DNA of 64,000 nt from Anaerosacchariphilus polymeriproducens (GCF_003363435.1 NZ_QRCT01000050.1:351445-415444); one strand, 5' to 3'; counted from the first letter of the stretch, positions 50,628 to 59,905 are shown. The notes: generated by a model not told the origin, from the letters alone. Made by a program: numbers and translations.

Positions 50628-52847
50628 ATGAGAAAAAAGTTTAGTATATTTATACTACTCATAGTAATATTATCAATGATTCTAAGTGCGTGCTCAAATA
50701 GTACACAGCAGTCAGGAGATAAGAAAGGAAAACAAAAAAGTAAGGGCAGGTATATAGAACATGATATTGAAATGCCTAAACTAGAAAAAGATGAAACCGT
50801 AGTCAAAATTGTTGAAAATAAAGAACATCAACTAGAATTATATACATATATTGCAAAAGAAACAACGAAATATAACTGTTATTTGTTGAAAGAAGATGAT
50901 TCTTGGGAAAAAACCTCTTTGGATTGGCTAAATAATTCTAAAACGTCTGAAATGATAATGGTTGATATATGCTTGGGACAGGACGGATCTTATTATGCAT
51001 GTCTTCAGAATATTTCTGGAGAGCAGAAAGCTAACATAATTAAAAAAACGAATGAAGGAACCGGTCAGTTTTTGGATATGGCTTGTCTGAATGAATCAAC
51101 AAATGTTGGAGAATATAATACATATAAAATACCAAGTAAAATAAATGTATTAAAGAATGGTAATTTTATATTTAATATGAAGGAGTCCGCACAGGATAGT
51201 TCACTAGTCATTTTCAACCAGAAGGGAGAAAAAATAGATGAAGTTGTTACAATTAATCCAAATTCCTTTTCTGTTTCTGGAAATTGCGTTTATTTGATTA
51301 ATCAGGATAAAAAAGTAGTAAGTTATAATACTGAAACAAAAAATAATGATCAAATTTTAGATTTTGATGGAGTGATAGATTCATTACAGCTTTTTACAAA
51401 GGATAATGGAAACGTAATTGGGGTCGGGCCTGATGGTATCCATTGTTATTCAAAAGATTTGTCACTATGGGAAAAGGTAGTTGAGGGGTCATCTAATTCA
51501 TTAGGTATGCCTTCTATGGATGTGAAAGGAACTGTTGTAAAAGATGGAGAACAGGACGTTTATTACGTTGCTTTTTCGGAGGTGGCTTTATTAGGAATAC
51601 AAGATGGTATTCAAAAAATAAAAAAATATGTTTATGATAAGGACGCATCTTCTATTCCGGAAAAAGAAATTACTGTTTTTTCAATGGAAGAAAATAAAAC
51701 AATACGTCAGGCGATAGCAATATATCAGACTAAAAACACGGATGTAAAGATTAACTATGTAGTCGCAAATTCAAAGGAGGGTGGAGTTGACTCAGATTAT
51801 ATTCGGACCTTGAATACCGAATTATTTACTGGAAATGGTGCAGATATTCTAATACTTGATGGGTTACCAATTGACTCTTATATTGAAAAGGGTGTGTTGA
51901 CCGATTTGAGTGATATTATAAATCCACTTATTGATTCTGGCAAATTGTTGTCGAATTTGAACGACAGCTTTACTAAGGATGGTAAAAAATATCAGTTCCC
52001 AGCAAGAATATCAATACCCGTTGTTGCTGGAAACGATGAGATAGTTAATACAAATGTGAACTTACAAAAAATTGTAGATTATATTAATAAGAATAACAAT
52101 GCACCGATTATGAAAAAAATATCATCAGAAGCTCTTTTAAAAGGATATATGCCCTTGAATATAGATACTATACTTAAAGATGGATCATTAGATGAAAAAG
52201 CTCTAAAGAACTTTTTGGAAAATCTAAAGACACTAAATGATAATATCAGTAAGGACAATTTGTGTCCTGTAGATGAGGATGATACAGATTTGTATGCAGT
52301 AGAAAACAGTAGAAGATTTGCATCAATGGGGAATCCTTATACAATGCTTTATACAAAAGTGAATAGTGTTGAAGGAATGATGTCATTAAATGGATTAAAA
52401 CAGAAACAAAATATGACATACAGTTCTTTGAACGAAAGTTTTATTCCAAGTGCAATGGTTGGCATGAATAACAGTAGCAAAGAAGCGGAAACCGCAAAAG
52501 ACTTTATTAAATTTTTATTTTCAGATGAAATACAGAAATTAAATATGAATGACGGATTTCCAGTATTGGAATCTTCATTAAAGCAGTGGTTTCAAGAAGA
52601 AAGTAAGATGATGTCTTTTGGAACTTGGGATGATGATGATAATTTGATAAATGGTGAGATGCCAAACGAGGAAGAAAAAGTAAAATTTTTAACACTAATT
52701 AAAAAATGTAAAAAATCAGTGGTTAAAAATGAAGCATTATACAAATTAATTATAGATTCGGCTCGTTCGTATTTAGATGGAGAAAAAAATATTGATCAGA
52801 CAGTTGCAGATATTAGTCAAAAAGTAACGGTATATTTGACAGAATAA
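50628..52847 (+). CDS. Large lipoprotein: beta-propeller-like N-part fused to extracellular solute-binding domain
   Basis: This 739-residue lipoprotein has a signal ending LSAC (Cys22). Residues about 60-340 form short repeated beta segments (e.g. SFSVSGNCVYLINQDKK) like a propeller. Residues about 360-739 form a type 1 solute-binding domain (EITVFSMEENKTIRQAIAIY, LLILDGLP-like ADILILDGLPIDSYI, and YTMLYTKVN). This is twice the length of a normal sugar-binding protein. Two sugar-type permeases, an HlyD adaptor and a MacB-like protein follow. It may present a ligand to the system. A strong hairpin downstream may keep it more abundant than the rest. Confidence 0.75.
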   Translation: MRKKFSIFILLIVILSMILSACSNSTQQSGDKKGKQKSKGRYIEHDIEMPKLEKDETVVKIVENKEHQLELYTYIAKETTKYNCYLLKEDDSWEKTSLDWLNNSKTSEMIMVDICLGQDGSYYACLQNISGEQKANIIKKTNEGTGQFLDMACLNESTNVGEYNTYKIPSKINVLKNGNFIFNMKESAQDSSLVIFNQKGEKIDEVVTINPNSFSVSGNCVYLINQDKKVVSYNTETKNNDQILDFDGVIDSLQLFTKDNGNVIGVGPDGIHCYSKDLSLWEKVVEGSSNSLGMPSMDVKGTVVKDGEQDVYYVAFSEVALLGIQDGIQKIKKYVYDKDASSIPEKEITVFSMEENKTIRQAIAIYQTKNTDVKINYVVANSKEGGVDSDYIRTLNTELFTGNGADILILDGLPIDSYIEKGVLTDLSDIINPLIDSGKLLSNLNDSFTKDGKKYQFPARISIPVVAGNDEIVNTNVNLQKIVDYINKNNNAPIMKKISSEALLKGYMPLNIDTILKDGSLDEKALKNFLENLKTLNDNISKDNLCPVDEDDTDLYAVENSRRFASMGNPYTMLYTKVNSVEGMMSLNGLKQKQNMTYSSLNESFIPSAMVGMNNSSKEAETAKDFIKFLFSDEIQKLNMNDGFPVLESSLKQWFQEESKMMSFGTWDDDDNLINGEMPNEEEKVKFLTLIKKCKKSVVKNEALYKLIIDSARSYLDGEKNIDQTVADISQKVTVYLTE

Positions 52848-52850
52848 TAA

Positions 52851-52883
52851 AAGAACAGCGCTTGAACAGGCGCTGTTCTTTTT
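52851..52883 (+). terminator. Terminator/attenuator between lipoprotein and permease genes
   Basis: An 11-base-pair perfect stem (AAGAACAGCGC / GCGCTGTTCTT) with an eight-base loop and TTT. Downstream genes must be read by leak-through or a separate promoter. Confidence 0.85.
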
Positions 52884-52975
52884 CGCATTTTATAAGCAAA
52901 TTATTTCACTGGAGATTTCTTAGAGATTTATTATTTATAATAAAATATATAAGTTTAGAAAGGAAATTAATACAC

Positions 52976-53872
52976 ATGAAGAAGATACAAAAAAGAGAAT
53001 TCACAGCGTGGCTCTTTTTGTTGCCAAGTTTTGTGGGAACGCTGATATTTACATTAATACCATTTGGTGACGTTATTCGGCGTTCGTTTTTGGATGCAAT
53101 GGGAAATCAATTTGTTGGAGTATTGAATTATAAGAATGTTTTACAAAATGGAGCTTTTCAATTGGCTATAAAGAATACAGCACGATTTGTTGTGACATGT
53201 ATTCCTTTGTTACTACTACTTTCATTAATTCTTTGTATTTTGATTGTGGGAAGGAAGAAGCATGGTGATTTTTTTAAAGCCACTTATCTATTTCCGATGG
53301 CTATACCAGTAGCTTCTGTAGTTTTATTATGGAGAGTTATTTTTGATAAAAGTGGTCTAATTAATGAATTTCTATTAAGTTTTAATATGCAACCTGTAGA
53401 CTTTATGAATACATCGAAAGCTTTTTATGTATTGGTATTTTCGTATATATGGAAGAATACTGGTTATGATATGGTTCTCTGGCTGGCTGGTCTCAATGGT
53501 ATTCCCACTTCACTTTATGAAGCTGCTTCTATTGATGGAGCAAATGGTTGGCAGAAATTCAAATATATTACACTACCAGGACTAAGATCCACCTTATATA
53601 TAACGTTGGTACTTTCCTTAATCAATTCTTTTAAGGTATTTCGTGAAGTATATTTAGTTGCTGGAGATTACCCCAATAATAGTATTTATATGTTACAACA
53701 TTTATTTAATAACTGGTTCTTAAGTATGGATATTCAGAAAATGAGTGCTGCGGCAGTTATGCTTGCAGTTACATTCTTACTATTGATTCTATTATTATCC
53801 TGGTTGGAAAAAAGATGGGAAGGCGATTATAAAAAGAAAAGGAGGCTGACTCATAAAAATGAAAATATTTAA
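52976..53872 (+). CDS. Carbohydrate-type ABC permease (MalF/UgpA-like)
   Basis: This CUT1-family permease of about 298 residues has six spans. It carries LFLLPSFVGTLIFTLIP at the start and the EAA loop in LYEAASIDGANGWQKFKYITLPGL (in part). The frame reaches 52862 inside the terminator, so the ATG at 52976 behind AAAGGAAAT is chosen. It pairs with the next permease. There is no ATPase gene in this operon, so an MsmK-like shared ATPase elsewhere is needed if it is an importer. Confidence 0.88.
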   Translation: MKKIQKREFTAWLFLLPSFVGTLIFTLIPFGDVIRRSFLDAMGNQFVGVLNYKNVLQNGAFQLAIKNTARFVVTCIPLLLLLSLILCILIVGRKKHGDFFKATYLFPMAIPVASVVLLWRVIFDKSGLINEFLLSFNMQPVDFMNTSKAFYVLVFSYIWKNTGYDMVLWLAGLNGIPTSLYEAASIDGANGWQKFKYITLPGLRSTLYITLVLSLINSFKVFREVYLVAGDYPNNSIYMLQHLFNNWFLSMDIQKMSAAAVMLAVTFLLLILLLSWLEKRWEGDYKKKRRLTHKNENI

Positions 53873-54704
53873 AGTAATATCTACGATAACTCTTATTGTA
53901 ACTGCGTTGATTATTATTTTACCACTTTGTATGATGCTGGGTGGCTCTTTCATGGGAGAAGATGAAATTATTCAGAGCATTGGAAAAATATATGGATTAT
54001 CTAAGGCAGAAGTACATTGGAGAATTATTCCACAATATCCTACATTTCAGGCTTTCATAGAGTTGTTGTTAGATACCCCCCAGTTTTTTGTGATGTTTTG
54101 GAATTCCTGTAAACAGGCTTTATTAGGTGTGTTGATACAATTATTGGTTTCAGTACCGGCAGCATGGAGTTTTGCAAGATTTCGTTTTCGTGGGAAAAAA
54201 ATAATTTTTATGATTTACATAATATTAATGATTTTACCTTTTCAGGTTACCATGGTGTCAAGTTATTTGGTACTAGACAAATTTAAAATTATGAATTCAC
54301 ATTTAGCCATAATTGTGCCTATTGTCTTTTCAACGTTTCCTGTATTTATTATGGAACGTTTTTTTAAAGCAATACCAAAGTCTATCATTGAGGCTGCGAG
54401 AATTGATGGTGCAAATGAATTGCAGATTTTTTTCTATGTTGGCATTCCCATTGGATTACCCGGAATCATATCAGCAGGGGTATTAAGCTTTTTGGAAGCT
54501 TGGAATGCAATAGAAGCACCATTAACATTCCTCAAAGATAAATCATTATGGCCATTGTCACTGTATTTACCTTCGATTTCAATTGATAATCTAGGTCTGG
54601 CCATGGTCTCATCAGTTATTGTTATGCTTCCGGCAATATTAATTTTTCTATTTGGCCAGAGATATTTGGAAAAAGGAATCGTAGCATCAGGTATTAAAGA
54701 ATAA
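53859..54704 (+). CDS. Carbohydrate-type ABC permease (MalG/UgpE-like)
   Basis: This 281-residue CUT1 permease has six spans, an N-terminal IILPLCMMLGGSFM segment and the EAA loop IIEAARIDGANELQIFFYVGIP. It overlaps the preceding permease gene by 14 bases, forming a heterodimer. It is followed by an HlyD-like adaptor gene, a neighbour not expected for a plain importer. Substrate unknown. Confidence 0.88.
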   Translation: MKIFKVISTITLIVTALIIILPLCMMLGGSFMGEDEIIQSIGKIYGLSKAEVHWRIIPQYPTFQAFIELLLDTPQFFVMFWNSCKQALLGVLIQLLVSVPAAWSFARFRFRGKKIIFMIYIILMILPFQVTMVSSYLVLDKFKIMNSHLAIIVPIVFSTFPVFIMERFFKAIPKSIIEAARIDGANELQIFFYVGIPIGLPGIISAGVLSFLEAWNAIEAPLTFLKDKSLWPLSLYLPSISIDNLGLAMVSSVIVMLPAILIFLFGQRYLEKGIVASGIKE

Positions 54705-54722
54705 ATTAAGGAGGAAATTATA

Positions 54723-56330
54723 ATGCATAAAATTAGTAGTAAATGGTTACATGAATTATTTAACAGAAAATTAGAAAAACGAAAGAATTCTATAGGCAAT
54801 CATGCAGGAAGATTATTTATAGTATTTATGGTTATTATGTTTTTGCTTACCATATTATCAAGAATTGCAGATTCATTAACAATTCCAAAGGTGCAGGTGG
54901 ACAAAGTCATGCAGAAGTCACTAGATTTTAATATAAAGGGAAGTGGTACGATAGGAGGCGAAGCTAACAATTTTGCAAAAGTACTGACAGGAATTCGTGT
55001 TGTAAATGTATATGTAAAGCAAGGTGATGTGGTTAAAAAAGGGGACTCATTATTTCAGTATGATAGCAATGGACTGAAAGATCAGTTAGACACAATAAAG
55101 CACGAGATTGAACAAATGAAGGCTGATATAGAAAAATCCAAGCTCAACGAACAAGTACAAAATTATCAGAATGATAGTAGTCAGGATGATACCGCAGCTT
55201 CTACGGTAGAAACTGCGAAAAGAGAAATCGCAGATACAGCTCAGGAAATTGAGAATCAGAAAGCTCAAATTTCCAATGATAAGAAAAATGAGTGTGAAAA
55301 TGCAAAAAAAGAATACGAAAGAGCAAAAACAAAATTAGAAAGTTTGAAGAATAATGATGCAAGTAGTGGAGAAATACAGGAACAGCAATTTGCGGTGGAA
55401 GATGCAAAACAAACTTATGAGAAGGCAAAGGATGTATATGCGAAGATAGTCAATCAGACTTATGATTTTTCAAATGATTTAAAAGATCTTACTACACAGT
55501 TGAAGTCTTCCGAGCAGGCATTGGCAGACGCACAAAACGCTTTATCAAAATTAGAAGAACAAAAAGATAAGCAGAAAAAGATTGAATCACTAAATAATCA
55601 GATGACAAATTTAGATAATAAAGTAGCACAGTCAAAAATAGTTGATAAACAAGAGGAAGCAGATGAGATTCAACAACTGATTGATGCAAATGGAATTGTT
55701 ACAGCATCTGAAGCAGGAACGGTATTAGAATGTAATTTGGAATCAGGATTAGTCACAACAGGTGTGGAAAAATTATCTTTTGCAGGGAACAAGTCTTATT
55801 TTAAAGGAGTGATATCAAGGGATGATGCAAAAAAAATTGTAGTTGGTGATAAAATTGAATTGGAAGAAGACCAAGAGGGGAATTCTTCTTCTGTAATCAT
55901 AGAGAGTATAGGAAATCCGAGTAAGAGTCGGGAGAATGCAGAAGGAATGGAGCAACAGTCTGACCAAGAATCAGAAGAAATGACACAATTGTCTGGAAAA
56001 ATCACCGATGGTAATTATAAAGTGGGATCAAATGTGAATTTTAGTATAGATAAAAAATCAAAGGTGTATGTACAGACAGTACCAATCCAAGCCTTGCATA
56101 TGGAAGGGAATGAAAACTATTTTGTGCTTGTAACGGAGAAGAAAGAAACGATATTAGGTAAAGAACTATTTGTTCAGAAAATAGAGGTGACTGTGTTGGA
56201 TAAGGACTACAAAACTGCCGCTATACAAAGTAGTCTGACAAGTGATAATCAAATCATTGTCAACAGCAGTAAAAATATTTCCGCGGGTGACAGAATCCGC
56301 ATAATAAATAATGACAAAAAGACAGATTGA
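54723..56330 (+). CDS. HlyD/RND-type membrane fusion (adaptor) protein
   Basis: This 535-residue protein has an N-terminal membrane anchor (about residues 35-55) and a biotinyl-lipoyl-like half motif (VNVYVKQGDVVKKGDSLFQYDSNGLKDQL, in part). A long coiled coil follows (about 120-305, Gln/Lys/Glu-rich), then the second half lipoyl motif (ASEAGTVLECNLESGLVTTG) and C-terminal beta barrel. This is the architecture of adaptors for macrolide or peptide exporters. It lies after two CUT1 permeases and overlaps a MacB-like gene, implying a combined machine. Substrate not known. Confidence 0.85.
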   Translation: MHKISSKWLHELFNRKLEKRKNSIGNHAGRLFIVFMVIMFLLTILSRIADSLTIPKVQVDKVMQKSLDFNIKGSGTIGGEANNFAKVLTGIRVVNVYVKQGDVVKKGDSLFQYDSNGLKDQLDTIKHEIEQMKADIEKSKLNEQVQNYQNDSSQDDTAASTVETAKREIADTAQEIENQKAQISNDKKNECENAKKEYERAKTKLESLKNNDASSGEIQEQQFAVEDAKQTYEKAKDVYAKIVNQTYDFSNDLKDLTTQLKSSEQALADAQNALSKLEEQKDKQKKIESLNNQMTNLDNKVAQSKIVDKQEEADEIQQLIDANGIVTASEAGTVLECNLESGLVTTGVEKLSFAGNKSYFKGVISRDDAKKIVVGDKIELEEDQEGNSSSVIIESIGNPSKSRENAEGMEQQSDQESEEMTQLSGKITDGNYKVGSNVNFSIDKKSKVYVQTVPIQALHMEGNENYFVLVTEKKETILGKELFVQKIEVTVLDKDYKTAAIQSSLTSDNQIIVNSSKNISAGDRIRIINNDKKTD

Positions 56331-57531
56331 AAGAATAATAATATTTTCTGTACTTATTTTAGCGGCAATGATTTTATGGGGTAGAGGAATAACAAAACAA
56401 CAGTATTTGGAAGAAAACTTCAAAACAGTTAGTATTCGTATTCAAAAGGATGGAGTTAACAGCCAAACAATAAAGGAAGCATTAGAAAATAAAGCTGATA
56501 GTGCTACAAATGATATTCCAGACATTACAATATGGAATTATATTAAAGAAAAAAAAGTAGAAAATAAGACGCTTTTAACAGAAGCTTCAGTTGGTTTATA
56601 TGAAGTTAATGGTAATATGGAACTTGTATATCCATATTCCATAAAACAAGGTTTTTTCCCAGATTTGGAGGATAATAAAGGCTGTGTAATCAGTAATATG
56701 CTAGCATATAAACTATTTCGTTCAGCCGATGTTGTTGGAAATACGATAGTTGTGGATAATAAGTCTTATAAGATTCGTGGAATTGTGGAGGATAAGAATC
56801 CTGTTATGCTTATCAGTTCGTGCAAGAAGGAAAAGATATTTTATAATATGAATCTGTTTTATGGAAATCAGAAAAATGCAAAGAAGCTTGCAGTAGATTT
56901 TCTGTCAACTTTTATTTCGCCAACAAATTATAAGCTTATTAATCAGGATATTCTTAAATACTGTCTGGAAATTATAAAAGATTTTCCTATATGGTTGCTC
57001 GCAGCATACATGCTTCTAATAGTTTTGAAAAATATATGGAAAAGAAGAGCATTTGTGTTTCAAACTATTATTCTGATAGTGGTGTTTTTTATGCTATTTT
57101 TTACCTTCCGATGGGCTTTCGAGTTATCATTAAGTATCCCTCAGGATTTTATTCCAACAAAATGGTCCGATTTTTCATTCTGGACGAGTAAATTTGGGGA
57201 AGTGAAAGATAGTCTTCAGTCAATGAAATATCTGGAACCGGTACCAAGGGATGTTATATTTCAATCATATTGTATGCGAATAATCTTTGATATCTTGCTA
57301 GCTACAACGTTAATGATTATTGTAATCATATATCATAGAATGTATTTGAAAGAAGGTAATTATCTGTGGATAATAATAGATGTTGCACTTATACAGACAT
57401 TAGCGATTGGAATTCTATTCTTTCAAGGGAATATATTTAATCAAATCAGAGGTTATTATTTGGTCCTACCGTTTTATATCACTTTTATGCATATACAAAA
57501 AATTATATTTTCTGAAGATAAGTTATTGTAA
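56311..57531 (+). CDS. MacB-like periplasmic-core membrane protein without ATPase
   Basis: This 406-residue protein has an N-terminal span (about residues 8-24) and an external domain (25-225) with the MacB-core features ITEAS-type strand (LLTEASVGLYEVNG), NMLAYKLFRSADVVGNTIVV and KSYKIRGIVEDK. Four or five spans follow in residues 226-400. In MacB/FtsX families the spans carry the transport function and a separate ATPase drives it; none is encoded here. It overlaps the HlyD-like gene by 20 bases. The C-terminal span arrangement differs from FtsX, so the family fit is only partial. Confidence 0.65.
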   Translation: MTKRQIERIIIFSVLILAAMILWGRGITKQQYLEENFKTVSIRIQKDGVNSQTIKEALENKADSATNDIPDITIWNYIKEKKVENKTLLTEASVGLYEVNGNMELVYPYSIKQGFFPDLEDNKGCVISNMLAYKLFRSADVVGNTIVVDNKSYKIRGIVEDKNPVMLISSCKKEKIFYNMNLFYGNQKNAKKLAVDFLSTFISPTNYKLINQDILKYCLEIIKDFPIWLLAAYMLLIVLKNIWKRRAFVFQTIILIVVFFMLFFTFRWAFELSLSIPQDFIPTKWSDFSFWTSKFGEVKDSLQSMKYLEPVPRDVIFQSYCMRIIFDILLATTLMIIVIIYHRMYLKEGNYLWIIIDVALIQTLAIGILFFQGNIFNQIRGYYLVLPFYITFMHIQKIIFSEDKLL

Positions 57532-57550
57532 ATTATGAAGTTTATTTCCA

Positions 57551-57590
57551 TAAATCCCATACTTTTCGAAGTTTGGGATTTATTTTTTTG
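57551..57590 (+). terminator. Terminator of the lipoprotein/permease/HlyD operon
   Basis: TAAATCCCA / TGGGATTTA stem with a T run of seven. Confidence 0.85.
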
Positions 57591-57653
57591 ATTAATGTAG
57601 AAATGGTTCTACAATTTATATTAGATGATTTTAGAAAAAATAATAAGTAGGTA

Positions 57654-57686
57654 TTGACATATAATATTATACGGCGTATAGTATTA
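57654..57686 (+). promoter_or_regulatory. PadR-operon promoter with overlapping palindromic operator
   Basis: TTGACA (57654-57659), 17-base spacer and TATAGT (57677-57682). An inverted repeat TAATATTATAC-GGC-GTATAGTATTA (57662-57686, 10 of 11 pairs) covers the -10 region, as expected for autorepression by a PadR dimer. Confidence 0.7.
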
Positions 57687-57730
57687 GATATAGAATAATA
57701 TTATGCACGAAACAGTAAGGAGTGATGAAA

Positions 57731-58051
57731 ATGGTATTTAATACTGGTGCAGCGTTATTAGATGCGATTGTGTTGGCAGTTGTATCCAAAGAGGAGGATG
57801 GCACCTATGGGTATAAAATAACGCAAGATGTACGTCAGGCAATGGAAGTTTCGGAATCAACTCTGTATCCGGTTCTTAGGCGGCTGTTAAAAGATGAGTG
57901 TTTAGAAGTTTATGATATGGAGTGTGGCGGTAGAAATCGAAGATATTATAAGATTACACAAAAAGGAAACGCACAATTAAATCTATATAAAACAGAGTGG
58001 AAGGCCTACTCTTCTAAAATTTCGATGATGTTTGCAGGAGGGAAGAAATGA
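57731..58051 (+). CDS. PadR-family transcriptional regulator
   Basis: This 106-residue winged-helix protein begins GAALLDAIVLAVVS and contains YGYKITQDVRQAMEVSESTLYPVLRRL, the PadR helix-turn-helix and wing (given in two pieces here). GGRNRRYYKITQKG is the conserved wing/strand. The frame opens with a GTG at 57722 that overlaps the AAGGAG, so the ATG at 57731 is chosen. It is the first gene of an operon with DUF1700 and DUF4097 proteins, a common arrangement in Firmicutes, and is probably self-repressed through the palindrome upstream. Confidence 0.9.
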   Translation: MVFNTGAALLDAIVLAVVSKEEDGTYGYKITQDVRQAMEVSESTLYPVLRRLLKDECLEVYDMECGGRNRRYYKITQKGNAQLNLYKTEWKAYSSKISMMFAGGKK

Positions 58052-58755
58052 TGAATCGGATTGAATTTATGAAAAAGTTAGAGATGTTGTTACAAGATAT
58101 CTCTGAGAGTGAGAGAAAGGAAGCAATACAATATTATAACGACTATTTTGATGATGCAGGTGTAGAAAATGAAGGAATGATCATTGAACAATTGAATTCA
58201 CCTGAAAAAGTAGCACAGACAATTAAAGCAGGACTGAATGAAGAAGGAGAAAATGGAGAGTTTTCAGAAAATGGTTTTACAGATTCCAGATTTGAAGATA
58301 AGAAAGAAGTGATCAATGAGTCGAAATCAGATCAAAGAAATCAAAGTTACACAAAACAAAATGAAACGAAAAAAGATGATACATTAAAAATTATATTGAT
58401 TGTATTAGGATGTTTATTGGCTATTCCGGTAGGTCTGCCGATCCTATGTACTGCAGGAGGATTATTAATTGGATTTGTCAGTGCAGTAATTGGAATTTTA
58501 ATAGCAGTTCTGGCGACAACAGTAGGACTTATTTTGGGTGGTATTGGTTTAATAGGCGTAGGTATTGTAAAGATGGTTGCAGCTCCACCTGCCGGTCTTG
58601 TGATTGTGGGAGGCGGTCTGATAATGCTTGCAATAGGAATTCTATTTTTGTTACTCAGCATATGGATCATGACAAAAGCAATTCCTTATATATTCAAAGG
58701 AATAACTGATCTTTTTCGGAAAATATTTAATAAGAAAGGAGAAAAAGCTGTATGA
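58048..58755 (+). CDS. DUF1700-like membrane protein
   Basis: This 235-residue protein has an N-terminal DUF1700 domain (EFMKKLEMLLQDISESERKEAIQYYNDYFDDAG, in pieces), a polar linker and a C-terminal hydrophobic part with glycine-rich spans (about 118-235). It overlaps the PadR gene and the DUF4097 gene by four bases each. Members sit in envelope-stress-type operons; a biochemical function is unknown. AGGAGG precedes its ATG. Confidence 0.85.
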   Translation: MMNRIEFMKKLEMLLQDISESERKEAIQYYNDYFDDAGVENEGMIIEQLNSPEKVAQTIKAGLNEEGENGEFSENGFTDSRFEDKKEVINESKSDQRNQSYTKQNETKKDDTLKIILIVLGCLLAIPVGLPILCTAGGLLIGFVSAVIGILIAVLATTVGLILGGIGLIGVGIVKMVAAPPAGLVIVGGGLIMLAIGILFLLLSIWIMTKAIPYIFKGITDLFRKIFNKKGEKAV

Positions 58756-59594
58756 AGCGATTGACAAAGGTTTGTTTAATATTAGTTGTAGTTTTTTTGG
58801 GCATAGGGATTCTTTTGGCAGTAGTTGGAACTGCTATGGGCTTTCGATTTGGCAATATAAGAGATATCTCTGGTTTGACCAATTTAACAAAACAAGAAAA
58901 GTATGAATATCCGTTAGAAGAAATCAAAAATTTAGATATCAAAGTGGATGCCGGTAAGTTAGAAATTAATTCTGGTGATGAAGATAAAATAGTTGTTATC
59001 ATGAAGCGTAAGGATGACTATGGAACATGCTACCAGGATGGAAACAAACTTGTGATCCATGAAAAGTTAAAAAAATCTTTTTGGAAATTATTCGAAAACT
59101 ATGGGACAGAAGTTAAAATTTACCTCCCCAAAGATTATAAATTTGAAAAGGGACGGATTACAATGGGAGCAGGCGAGGCAAATATTGAGCGATTTTATGG
59201 AAAAGAAATATCTTTTGATGTAGGAGCGGGCAGCTTGCATGGAGACACTATTGCAGCAGCAGAAAAAATGGAGCTTTCAGCCGGAGCCGGTGAAATAGAT
59301 ATTGAAAAAATGCAGGCAAAGGATACAAGTGTAGAATGTGGAGTAGGTAGTATTTCTCTCAGTGGAAAAGTAGATGGAGATATATCTGCTGATTGTGGAA
59401 TTGGTGAAATCTCTTTAGATTTAGATGGAAAAGAAAATGACTTTAATTATATACTAAAAAGTGGCGTAGGAGATATGGAAATTAATGATAACAAATTCCA
59501 TGCATTGGGAAATGATAAAAAGATTGATCATAATGCAAAAAAGACGATTAACATGGAATGCGGAGTAGGAAGTATTGATGTAAATGTTAATTAG
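58752..59594 (+). CDS. DUF4097-like envelope protein with beta-helix
   Basis: This 280-residue protein has an N-terminal span (about residues 7-27) and an external repetitive beta region with repeats such as VDAGKLEINSGDEDKIVV, MGAGEANIERFYGK, VGAGSLHGDT and GVGSISLSGKVDG, spaced about 17-20 residues. This is the DUF4097 beta-strand pattern. It is exported and anchored, acting probably as a sensor or scaffold in the PadR-DUF1700 system. It is the last gene of the operon. Confidence 0.85.
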   Translation: MKRLTKVCLILVVVFLGIGILLAVVGTAMGFRFGNIRDISGLTNLTKQEKYEYPLEEIKNLDIKVDAGKLEINSGDEDKIVVIMKRKDDYGTCYQDGNKLVIHEKLKKSFWKLFENYGTEVKIYLPKDYKFEKGRITMGAGEANIERFYGKEISFDVGAGSLHGDTIAAAEKMELSAGAGEIDIEKMQAKDTSVECGVGSISLSGKVDGDISADCGIGEISLDLDGKENDFNYILKSGVGDMEINDNKFHALGNDKKIDHNAKKTINMECGVGSIDVNVN

Positions 59595-59621
59595 GACTAA
59601 AAGAATTTGATGATAAAGTAT

Positions 59622-59652
59622 AAAAAAGAGGTATGCTTATTTTTGCATATCT
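59622..59652. terminator. Hairpin ending the DUF4097 gene and the convergent spore protein gene
   Basis: AAGAGGTATGC / GCATATCTCTT around TTATTTTT; T-runs flank both sides. The stem covers the stop region of the minus-strand gene. Confidence 0.7.
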
Positions 59653-59828
59653 CTTTTTCGCTTTGTTACAAGACCGCCAATTTTTCCGGTATCTTTGGCA
59701 GTCAAAGATTGCCAGCCTTCTTTTAAAACAGTATCGAGTAAGCCTAATTCTTCAGCAATCTCATATTTCATAAGTTCTTCCGGTTTTAGTTCTTGCAAAT
59801 TTATTTTCTTTGTTTTTTTCTTCGCCAT
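59637..59828 (-). CDS. Small acid-soluble spore protein, alpha/beta type
   Basis: A protein of 63 residues with the GPR protease recognition sequence KYEIAEELG and the C-terminal GLVTKRKRD. The middle segment GWQSLTAKDTGKIGG matches alpha/beta-type SASP, which coats and protects spore DNA and is degraded in germination. The frame opens 11 codons earlier, but AAAAGGAG fits the ATG at 59828. A SigG-like promoter lies upstream. It confirms the spore-forming nature of the host. Confidence 0.9.
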   Translation of the reverse strand: MAKKKTKKINLQELKPEELMKYEIAEELGLLDTVLKEGWQSLTAKDTGKIGGLVTKRKRDMQK

Positions 59829-59870
59829 AGTCATTACTCCTTTTACATGGAGTATTACCAAATGGAAAGA

Positions 59871-59900
59871 GAGTATACATTGCCAAAGTTTAATTTTTCA
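59871..59900 (-). promoter_or_regulatory. Candidate SigG/SigF-type promoter of the spore protein gene
   Basis: On the minus strand, TGAAAA (59900-59895) and GTATACTC (59878-59871), 16 bases apart, resemble the forespore sigma consensus (TGAATA / CATACTA). Weak but in the right place for a SASP gene. Confidence 0.4.
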
Positions 59901-59905
59901 AAATA

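Noticed and set aside
52862..52975. 38-codon N-terminal extension of the first CUT1 permease
   Set aside because: It would start inside the perfect terminator hairpin; the ATG at 52976 has a ribosome site and gives the normal family start.
58347..58709. Antisense and alternate frames within the DUF1700-like gene
   Set aside because: Low-complexity products due to glycine-rich coding sequence; no initiation signals.
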